NCBI GenBank assembly: GCA_964371695.1
Contig: CAYJOG010000163.1
Location: 1 to 5,840 of the forward strand
Source of the DNA: CAYJOG01 sp964371695 [NCBI: uncultured bacterium]
GTDB lineage: Bacteria > CAYJOG01
DNA length: 5,840 nt
Direction of reading: 5' to 3'
Part shown: piece after piece, positions 1 through 4,970 of the stretch
Layout of the letters: each line of letters opens with the position of its first letter
How positions within the stretch are numbered: the first letter of the stretch is position 1
Translations under genes and position numbers: made by a program
Notes under the pieces: model-generated
The model's database searches: none
What the model saw: the letters and a program-made list of their open reading frames with translations, nothing else
Told to the model about the DNA's origin: nothing

Positions 1-1164
1 GTGCCGGACACCGTGGCCGCCGTGCCTGCGCCAAGGCCCGCTTCTGCGCCCGTCATCGGTTTGAGGGCAGCGCCGGAGCGGCCCGCCTTTCAGCCAGAGC
101 CGGACGCCCCCCGCGTGGACAGGCAGGCCCTGCGCCTGACGAAAACGGCTCCTCCCCACGATGAATGGGCCGAACCAGAGGCCGCCGAAGAGGATTACGT
201 CCCGGTCCCCAGCCGCACCTATGCCCAGGCGCCCTCCCCCGCCGAAAAATCCGCCATCAAAATGGCCACCCCGCAGGAAGAATCCCTGGATTGCCAGTTG
301 GCCCGCATGGCCACGGACCTGCAACGGGAGGGGTTTGACGTGTCTTCCACCGCCGGATGCAGCGCGCCGGTGGGTTATCTGGTGGCGCTTTATGACGATC
401 AGGACGAAGCCACCGAAATGGCCCAGGAACTGCGGGCCGAGGATTATGAAGTGGTGATGGTGAACCGGCCCGATGGCAAGGTGGAGGTGCGCATCGACGA
501 CACCCTGCTCAAAGGCAACGCCGCCCAGGCCCGCCCCAGCCCCAGCAAGAGTGTGCGGGGGGTTCAAAAAGCGCCGTCCCGCAGCGATAGCCTGGGCAGG
601 CTGGAAGAGGCCGAATCCACACCCGGCGAGTCGACTTTTTCCATGGAGCCGGAAGGCTCCAGCCGCACTGGCGCACGGGAGAACGACTCGCTTTCGAGCC
701 TGTTGAAAGAGGCTCCGCAACCCACCGCCCGCGCCGCCGCGCCGCCCGAAGAAGAAAGCCCCAATCTGGAACACCTTTATCAGCCCCCCACGCGGGCGAC
801 CGCCCCACAAACCGGCTGGAACCCCGAAGCCGCGTGGCAACCCGCCGCCCCTGCGCCCGTGATGGAAGAACCCGCGCCGGTTTATGCCCAGGCCCCCTGG
901 CGGCGCAGCACGTCGCCCCAGGCTCGCCCTGTCACCGCGCTCGACCCCATCCTGGCCCGCCTGCCCCCCAGCGCCCCGCCGTCTCAGGAATCCCGGCCCC
1001 TGGAACGCCCGGAACCAGCGGGCGAGGCCGCGCCGGTCATGAAACGGTTTTATCCCGCGCGCCCCAGCTTTGTGCCCAGCCGCCCCCAGAGCGAAGGCAG
1101 TTATCGCCCCAGCGCTCCCGCCGCCCCCGCACCCTCTGAAGACATTTTTGACCTGCTGTATTGA
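1..1164 (+). CDS. Proline-rich protein with SPOR-like domain (5' partial)
   Basis: The frame is open from the first base to TGA at 1162-1164, giving 387 residues. The GTG at base 1 is probably an internal codon, so the true start and any signal peptide or membrane anchor lie upstream. Most of the protein is Pro/Ala/Glu-rich low-complexity sequence, typical of periplasmic linkers. One compact island at about residues 95-170 has alternating helix and strand character: LARMATDLQREGF, then GYLVALYDD, DEATEMAQELRAE, DYEVVMV and KVEVRID. This resembles a SPOR domain, which binds denuded septal peptidoglycan. The only two cysteines (C98, C120) both lie in this island and could form a disulfide if the protein is exported. 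The motif YAQAP occurs twice (residues 74 and 295), and the chain ends in an acidic-hydrophobic tail, SEDIFDLLY. That the frame is coding is fairly sure; the SPOR assignment is inference from pattern, and an unrelated alpha/beta fold is possible. Confidence 0.7.
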   Translation: MPDTVAAVPAPRPASAPVIGLRAAPERPAFQPEPDAPRVDRQALRLTKTAPPHDEWAEPEAAEEDYVPVPSRTYAQAPSPAEKSAIKMATPQEESLDCQLARMATDLQREGFDVSSTAGCSAPVGYLVALYDDQDEATEMAQELRAEDYEVVMVNRPDGKVEVRIDDTLLKGNAAQARPSPSKSVRGVQKAPSRSDSLGRLEEAESTPGESTFSMEPEGSSRTGARENDSLSSLLKEAPQPTARAAAPPEEESPNLEHLYQPPTRATAPQTGWNPEAAWQPAAPAPVMEEPAPVYAQAPWRRSTSPQARPVTALDPILARLPPSAPPSQESRPLERPEPAGEAAPVMKRFYPARPSFVPSRPQSEGSYRPSAPAAPAPSEDIFDLLY

Positions 1165-1172
1165 GCGGCGGC

Positions 1173-2390
1173 TCAGTCCAGGGTTTCTTTGTCGTCAACA
1201 ACCTTGCGCCCGCCGCTGAAGAGTGTGCGGCGAAAGCGTTTGGCCTCGTCTTTGGGTTTGAACGGGTGGCTGCGGGGGCCTATCCAGCCTTTGCTCCAGA
1301 AGAACGCCATCTGGGCCGAGGCGAACAGGCCCATGATGCCCAGCACCAGCGGATAACCAAAATGCCAGTTCAGCTCCGGCATGCTCAAGGGGCCTGTTTT
1401 GGTGTTGAAGTTCATGCCATAAATGCCCGCCACAAACGACAGCGGCATGAAGATGGTGCTGATGATGGTGAGTACCCGCATGACCTCGCCCTGCTGGTTG
1501 GCGGTGTGGGAAAGGTGCAGGGCGGTGAGGTCGCTGTTCAGCTCCCGGCACACCTCCAGCATTTCCATGATCTGCTGCAGGTGGTCCTGGCAGTCGCGCA
1601 AAAAAAGTTTGGTGGGGCTGGTGATGGGGGTTTCGTCTTCCTGCAAAAGGTTGTTCACCGCTTCGCGCAGGGGCCACACCGCTTGGCGCATTTCCAGCAG
1701 GTCGCGCTTGAGCGCGTGGATTTCGGGCAGTTTGCTTTCTTCGTAGTGATGAATCACCGTTTCTTCCATGGTGTTGAGGTGGTTCAGCAGTTGTTCGAGC
1801 ACGGGAAAATAACTTTCCACCACGGTGTCCAGGATGGCATAAGCCAGATAATCCGTGCCCAGATGCCGAATGCGCCCCCGGCCATAATGCAGGCGGTCCT
1901 TGAGCGGTTGCAGCAGGCCCGAAGGTTCATCCTCAAAACTCAGCAGCACGCCCGCGCCGGCCCACAGGCACACCTGGCCCAGGCACAGGTGGTTGTCCTG
2001 CAACTTCACGGTGCGCATGAGCACAAAGGTGCCTTCTTCATAAAGCTCTGCTTTGGGGCGCTGGCCGGGGTGGGCGATTTCTTCCACCACCAGGGGATGC
2101 ATGTGAAAAACCTCACCCACCTGGGTGAGCAGGTCCTCGTGGCCCAGGTTCTGGATTTGCAGCCACGTGACGGGATATTGGGCCATGTAATCCTGCAACT
2201 GGTCCAGCGAATCAACGGTCTCTTCGGTCTGGTAATCCGGGCCATAGGCGGTGACGGTGAGGATGGCGGGGGGATATTCCCGCGCCGCCGACACGTCGCC
2301 GTGGGCCATGTCCACCGGCGGACGGCGCGAGATGCGCATTTTGCGTGAGGGGCGATGTTTGTGGTTTTTTCCGTTGAAGGGCAGGACCAT
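1173..2390 (-). CDS. corA: CorA-family magnesium/cobalt transporter
   Basis: This is an inner-membrane channel of the CorA family; the family forms pentamers that carry Mg2+ (also Co2+ and Ni2+) into the cytoplasm. From the ATG at 2390 the product is 405 residues. The N-terminal cytoplasmic domain carries family motifs HPLVVEEI (about residue 98) and QRPK (about 110). A long stalk helix follows, with LKRDLLEMR and VWPLREAV. TM1 (about 302-323) runs into the signature YGMNF at 324-328, then a periplasmic loop with MPEL at 337-340 and TM2 (about 346-365). The overall pattern matches Thermotoga maritima CorA as I remember it, but the loop between GMNF and MPEL is longer by about six residues, and a basic tail of about 35 residues follows TM2. 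The start is uncertain: no Shine-Dalgarno precedes the ATG at 2390. A TTG at 2423 would add 11 residues, and an ATG at 2339 would remove 17. The gene is convergent with the upstream-lying proline-rich gene and divergent from the acyl-CoA dehydrogenase gene. Confidence 0.95.
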   Translation of the reverse strand: MVLPFNGKNHKHRPSRKMRISRRPPVDMAHGDVSAAREYPPAILTVTAYGPDYQTEETVDSLDQLQDYMAQYPVTWLQIQNLGHEDLLTQVGEVFHMHPLVVEEIAHPGQRPKAELYEEGTFVLMRTVKLQDNHLCLGQVCLWAGAGVLLSFEDEPSGLLQPLKDRLHYGRGRIRHLGTDYLAYAILDTVVESYFPVLEQLLNHLNTMEETVIHHYEESKLPEIHALKRDLLEMRQAVWPLREAVNNLLQEDETPITSPTKLFLRDCQDHLQQIMEMLEVCRELNSDLTALHLSHTANQQGEVMRVLTIISTIFMPLSFVAGIYGMNFNTKTGPLSMPELNWHFGYPLVLGIMGLFASAQMAFFWSKGWIGPRSHPFKPKDEAKRFRRTLFSGGRKVVDDKETLD

Positions 2391-2401
2391 GAGGGTGAGG
2401 C

Positions 2402-2407
2402 ATTCTA
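2402..2407 (-). promoter_or_regulatory. Candidate -10 box for corA (TAGAAT)
   Basis: Read on the minus strand, 2407-2402 is TAGAAT, five of six matches to the sigma-70 -10 consensus. It ends 11 nt before the ATG at 2390, so transcription would begin only a few nucleotides upstream of the start codon and corA would be nearly leaderless. That agrees with the absence of a Shine-Dalgarno there. No good -35 is visible 16-18 nt upstream, which weakens the call. Confidence 0.3.
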
Positions 2408-2493
2408 ATCCTTCGCCCAACAAAAGAAATGTGACGCCGGTGCAGGGTGGGGCTTGGCATCGTGGTGAGTCATGCTGCTAGACTCCCCCACGC

Positions 2494-2500
2494 AAAGGAG
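2494..2500 (+). promoter_or_regulatory. Ribosome binding site of the acyl-CoA dehydrogenase gene
   Basis: AAAGGAG lies six nucleotides before the ATG at 2507, an ideal Shine-Dalgarno at ideal spacing. It decides the start: the in-frame GTG at 2447 would add 20 residues that have no family counterpart, and they precede this site. Confidence 0.9.
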
Positions 2501-2506
2501 CACCTC

Positions 2507-3658
2507 ATGGCAAAAGACCTGTATTTCAGTGAAGACCACCAGCTTTTCCGCAAAAACCTGCGGGAGTTCATTGACCGGGAAATCAACCCCCGTGTTGAGG
2601 AATGGGAGGCCGCCGAGGCTTGGCCCGCACACGAGATCTTCAAAAAAATGGGCGACGCAGGGTTTCTCGGCATCACCATGGATCCGAAGTGGGGCGGCCA
2701 GGGGCTGGATTTCTGGTTTGATCTGGTTTTTCTGGAGGAGCTGGGGCGCATTGACACCGCCGGTGTGTCGGTGCCCATTTCGGTGCAGACCCACATGGCC
2801 ACGCCCGCGCTGCATCAGTTTGGCACTGACATGCTCAAGGAGCGTTATCTGAAACCCGCGCTGGCGGGGGACATGGTGACGGCCATCGCCGTGACCGAGC
2901 CCGACGCGGGCAGCGACGTGGCGGGACTGAAAACCCGCGCCCGCAAGGTGGGGGACAAATACATCATCAACGGCTCCAAAACGTTCATCACCAACGGCGC
3001 GCAGGCCGACTGGGTGGCCCTGCTGGCCCGCACCAGCGACGAACCCGGCCACCGGTGCTTCACCCTGTTTGTGGTGCCCACCGACACACCGGGTTTCCAC
3101 GTGAGCCGCAAGCTCAAAAAGATGGGCTGGAAATGTAGCGACACCTGCATTTTGGCTTTTGAAGACATGGAGATTCCGGCGGATCACGTGATTGGCATGG
3201 AGAACATGGGCTTTATTTATCAGATGCAGCAGTTCCAGCACGAGCGGCTTTCCACCGCCAGTTGTTACATGTTCTGCGAAAAACTCATCAACACGACGGT
3301 GAAATATCTGAATGAGCGTCAGGCATTTGGCCGCCCCCTCATCAAGCGCCAAGCCATCCGCCACCGTTTGGCCGAGTTGCAGGCCGAGGTGGAAAGTGTG
3401 CGGTTCCTATTCTACCACTGCGTGAAGATGATGGAGGCCGGACAGGACGCCACGCGGTATATCAGCATGGGCAAGCTCAAGGGCGCACGGGTGGCGCGCA
3501 AGGTGGCCGATGAATGCATGCAGTTCTACGGCGGCAACGGTTATCTCGAAGAGTACCCGGTGGCGCGGGCTTACCGGGACATCCGCGTGATCAGCATTGG
3601 CGGCGGCGCGGATGAAGTGATGCTGGAGATCATCGCCAAAACCGGCAACATCGGCTGA
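2507..3658 (+). CDS. Acyl-CoA dehydrogenase, LCAD/isovaleryl-like catalytic type
   Basis: This is an FAD flavoenzyme that oxidises an acyl-CoA to the trans-2-enoyl-CoA, passing electrons to electron-transfer flavoprotein; it is cytoplasmic. The 383 residues match the normal family length. The N-terminal helical domain (about 1-120) contains YFSEDHQLFRKNLREF and PKWGGQGLD. The middle beta domain carries signature 1, AVTEPDAGSDVAG (128-140). The C-terminal helical domain has ERQAFGRPL (270-278) and signature 2, starting QFYGGNGY (339-346) and ending at D358. The usual catalytic Glu of the YEGT motif is absent: the site reads SIGGGADE (363-370). A Glu at 246 in QHERL sits where long-chain and isovaleryl-CoA dehydrogenases place their base, so the enzyme should be active. 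Substrate cannot be read off; long-chain, branched or citronellyl-CoA-like (AtuD-type) acyl groups are candidates. The start is fixed by a strong ribosome binding site. The methyltransferase gene follows after 14 nt. Confidence 0.96.
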   Translation: MAKDLYFSEDHQLFRKNLREFIDREINPRVEEWEAAEAWPAHEIFKKMGDAGFLGITMDPKWGGQGLDFWFDLVFLEELGRIDTAGVSVPISVQTHMATPALHQFGTDMLKERYLKPALAGDMVTAIAVTEPDAGSDVAGLKTRARKVGDKYIINGSKTFITNGAQADWVALLARTSDEPGHRCFTLFVVPTDTPGFHVSRKLKKMGWKCSDTCILAFEDMEIPADHVIGMENMGFIYQMQQFQHERLSTASCYMFCEKLINTTVKYLNERQAFGRPLIKRQAIRHRLAELQAEVESVRFLFYHCVKMMEAGQDATRYISMGKLKGARVARKVADECMQFYGGNGYLEEYPVARAYRDIRVISIGGGADEVMLEIIAKTGNIG

Positions 3659-3672
3659 GCATCACCTCCGCC

Positions 3673-4668
3673 GTGAAGGCCGCGCTGAAAAATTTTCTGA
3701 AACAAACCGTGGGTGGCTCCCGTGGGGCGCTGGTGGTTTTTCACCTGCTGGATGACCTGATGACGGGACTGCGGGTGCGCCTGGGGCGTGGCGTGAACCT
3801 GGGGGCCACCCACATTGAAATGAACCTGGACGAAAGCCTGCGGTACATCACCGAGGTCTATCAGGATTACCTCACCTATGGCGGCCTGAAACCGGAAGAC
3901 CTGAACGGAAAACGGGTGCTGGAACTGGGCCCCGGCGACAGTTTTGGTGTGGCGTTGGCGTTTTTGTCGGCGGGGGCGGCGCAGGTGGTGTGTCAGGACA
4001 GGTTCGCGCCCCGGCGCGACACCGCGCACCACCAGCGGGTTTACGCGGCCCAGCGAGAAAGGCTGTCAGGCGAGTCGGCGGCACGGTATGACGCAGCCTT
4101 TTTGCCAGACGGGCGTTTTGATGAAAAAAAACTCCTGGCCCTGGTGGGAGAGCCGTTTGAAGCCGCCGGAGCGCGGCTGGAACCAGCCTCTTTTGATCTC
4201 ATTGTTTCCCGTGCCGTGCTGGAGCATGTGGCGGATTTGCCCGCCGCCTACGGCCAGATGCATCGCCTGCTCCGGCCCGGCGGCCTCATGCTGCACAAGG
4301 TGGATTTCCGCGACCACGGCATGTTCACGGCCCTGGGACAGCACCCGCTCACGTTTCTCACCGTGGCCCCGTGGCTTTATGGGTACATGGTGCGCCACAG
4401 TGGCAAACCCAACCGACAGTTGTTGAGCGAACACAAAAAACTGGTGCAGGATCTGGGTTTTGAGGCCAGTTATCTCATCACCCACGTGCTCAATCATGTG
4501 TTAGAGGTGTCGCCACATCAGGTTGTGCTCAGGCCCGGCGTGGATTACAGCGAAGACGACCTGGCGCAGGTGCGACAGATCCGCCCGCAACTGGCCGGGC
4601 CATTTCGCCAACTGCCCGATGACGAACTGATGGTGTCGGGTGTTTTTGTCGTGGCGAGAAAAGTTTGA
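3673..4668 (+). CDS. Class I SAM-dependent methyltransferase
   Basis: This is a probable S-adenosylmethionine-dependent methyltransferase of the Methyltransf_11/25-like type, 331 residues, cytoplasmic. The SAM-binding motif I is VLELGPGDSFG (82-92). An acidic residue after strand 2 (D109 in VCQDRF) would bind the ribose. Motif IV is FDLIVSRAVLEHV (174-186), and the post-motif strand is LRPGGLMLHKVDFRDHG (200-216). The C-terminal half has HPLTFLT (224-230) and PNRQL (246-250), an arrangement I associate with methyltransferases of surface-glycan or lipid clusters, though the substrate is unknown. The N-terminal 80 residues are a helical cap with YITEVYQDYLTYGGL. The start is a GTG, 14 nt after the acyl-CoA dehydrogenase stop, without a recognisable Shine-Dalgarno; reinitiation after the upstream gene is plausible. 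Later ATG starts at residues 30, 34 or 50 cannot be excluded, but would remove conserved-looking cap sequence. Confidence 0.9.
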   Translation: MKAALKNFLKQTVGGSRGALVVFHLLDDLMTGLRVRLGRGVNLGATHIEMNLDESLRYITEVYQDYLTYGGLKPEDLNGKRVLELGPGDSFGVALAFLSAGAAQVVCQDRFAPRRDTAHHQRVYAAQRERLSGESAARYDAAFLPDGRFDEKKLLALVGEPFEAAGARLEPASFDLIVSRAVLEHVADLPAAYGQMHRLLRPGGLMLHKVDFRDHGMFTALGQHPLTFLTVAPWLYGYMVRHSGKPNRQLLSEHKKLVQDLGFEASYLITHVLNHVLEVSPHQVVLRPGVDYSEDDLAQVRQIRPQLAGPFRQLPDDELMVSGVFVVARKV

Positions 4669-4758
4669 TGTTAAGCCGGTAGAAATACTTGGCGTAGGTG
4701 CGGTGTCCGTTGCTGTTAGGTTTGTGAGAAAAGTGCTGGATTATCAGGGGTTTTTTGA

Positions 4759-4783
4759 GGTAGCCCCGGCGTCCCGCCGGGAG
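4759..4783 (+). repeat. Left inner arm of perfect 25-bp inverted repeat
   Basis: This arm begins GGTAGCCCCGGCG and ends CCCGCCGGGAG. Its exact reverse complement occurs at 4875-4899, with 91 bp between them. The arm itself contains a smaller dyad (CCCGGCG with CGCCGGG), so each copy can also form its own short hairpin, as REP sequences do. Confidence 0.9.
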
Positions 4784-4790
4784 TGTCCGC

Positions 4791-4805
4791 CGCGCCAAAG
4801 GCGCG
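4791..4805. repeat. Small internal hairpin
   Basis: CGCGCC (4791-4796) and GGCGCG (4800-4805) form a perfect 6-bp stem around an AAA loop, just inside the left inner arm. It adds to the structure of the element; no T-tract follows, so it is not a terminator by itself. Confidence 0.55.
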
Positions 4806-4854
4806 CACCATTCAGATTTCTTTTCGTATCTCCCTGAAAAAACCCTGTTTTGTG

Positions 4855-4874
4855 ACGCCTTCGGCGTTTTTTTT
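4855..4874 (+). terminator. Rho-independent-like terminator after the methyltransferase gene
   Basis: A 5-bp stem, ACGCC-TTC-GGCGT (4855-4867), is followed at once by a run of eight T (4867-4874), the classic layout for plus-strand termination. It lies about 190 nt after the methyltransferase stop and directly abuts the right inner arm of the palindrome. The stem is short, so efficiency may be modest. On the minus strand no T-run follows it, so it should act in one direction only. Confidence 0.6.
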
Positions 4875-4899
4875 CTCCCGGCGGGACGCCGGGGCTACC
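4875..4899 (-). repeat. Right inner arm of perfect 25-bp inverted repeat
   Basis: This is the exact reverse complement of 4759-4783; it begins CTCCCGGCGGGACG and ends GGGGCTACC. Pairing stops cleanly at both ends: neighbouring bases 4874 and 4784 are both T, and 4900 and 4758 are both A, so the homology is exactly 25 bp. Confidence 0.9.
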
Positions 4900-4970
4900 A
4901 ATAAATCTAACAGCAATGGACATCGCCGCTACTCCTGAAGGGTTAGCGGTCCAGGACAGGTGCCCGGGGC

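Larger units (their letters stand above)
2391..2506. promoter_or_regulatory. Divergent intergenic region between corA and acyl-CoA dehydrogenase
   Basis: These 116 bp separate the two divergent start codons, so promoters for both genes should lie here. For the plus-strand gene the best candidate is TTGGCA (2454-2459) as a -35 box with a poor -10, TGCTAG (2476-2481), 16 nt downstream. For corA the candidate -10 is listed separately. I see no strong operator palindrome and no riboswitch-like structure; in particular nothing here looks like a magnesium-sensing leader, and the corA leader is too short for one. Confidence 0.4.
4691..4935. repeat. Nested inverted-repeat (MITE- or BIME-like) element, 245 bp
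   Basis: The left outer arm (4691-4722) and the right outer arm (4904-4935) are inverted copies matching at 26 of 32 positions by hand alignment. The best core is TGTCC-TTGCTGTTAG-TT on the left strand, with one differing base at each gap. Inside lies a second, perfect 25-bp pair at 4759-4783 and 4875-4899. Spacing is asymmetric: 36 nt lie between the outer and inner left arms but only 4 nt on the right. No open frame inside encodes a transposase, and I see no convincing target-site duplication. Terminal inverted repeats around a short non-coding body fit a non-autonomous mobile element. A pair of REP sequences in opposite orientation (a BIME) is the main alternative. Confidence 0.65.
4669..4970. 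other. Non-coding gap dominated by a palindromic element
   Basis: This 302-bp gap lies between the methyltransferase stop and the stop of the minus-strand gene, so it is the 3' end of both genes. Short open frames across it are shadows with no ribosome binding site or recognisable protein. Most of it (4691-4935) is the nested inverted repeat annotated separately. The stretch 4936-4970 next to the minus-strand gene has no hairpin plus T-tract that would terminate that gene. Confidence 0.8.

Noticed and set aside
1161-2348. A 395-codon open frame on the plus strand opposite corA
   Set aside because: It is the antisense shadow of a clear CorA gene in GC-rich DNA; its His/Gln/Val-rich product has no recognisable motif and it has no ribosome binding site.
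2391-2506. Mg2+-sensing riboswitch upstream of corA
   Set aside because: The likely corA leader is only a few to about 30 nt long and shows no M-box-like helices; the divergent spacing leaves too little room.
2405-3364. A 319-codon open frame on the minus strand opposite the acyl-CoA dehydrogenase
   Set aside because: It overlaps a gene with two intact family signatures and a perfect ribosome binding site; its His/Val-rich composition is typical of antisense frames.
4529-4798. Small minus-strand frame (89 codons) beginning inside the palindromic element
   Set aside because: Its start lies in the element, most of it is antisense to the methyltransferase, and I recognise no transposase or other motif in it.
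4640-4837. Small plus-strand frame (65 codons) running from the methyltransferase end into the palindrome
   Set aside because: It starts inside the methyltransferase, lacks a ribosome binding site and runs through the repeat arm; the product is a low-complexity Arg/Pro/Phe mixture with no domain.
4936-4970. Possible terminator for the minus-strand gene
   Set aside because: Only short dyads (such as GTCC-A-GGAC and TCCTG with CAGGA) are present, with no T-tract on the minus strand after them.
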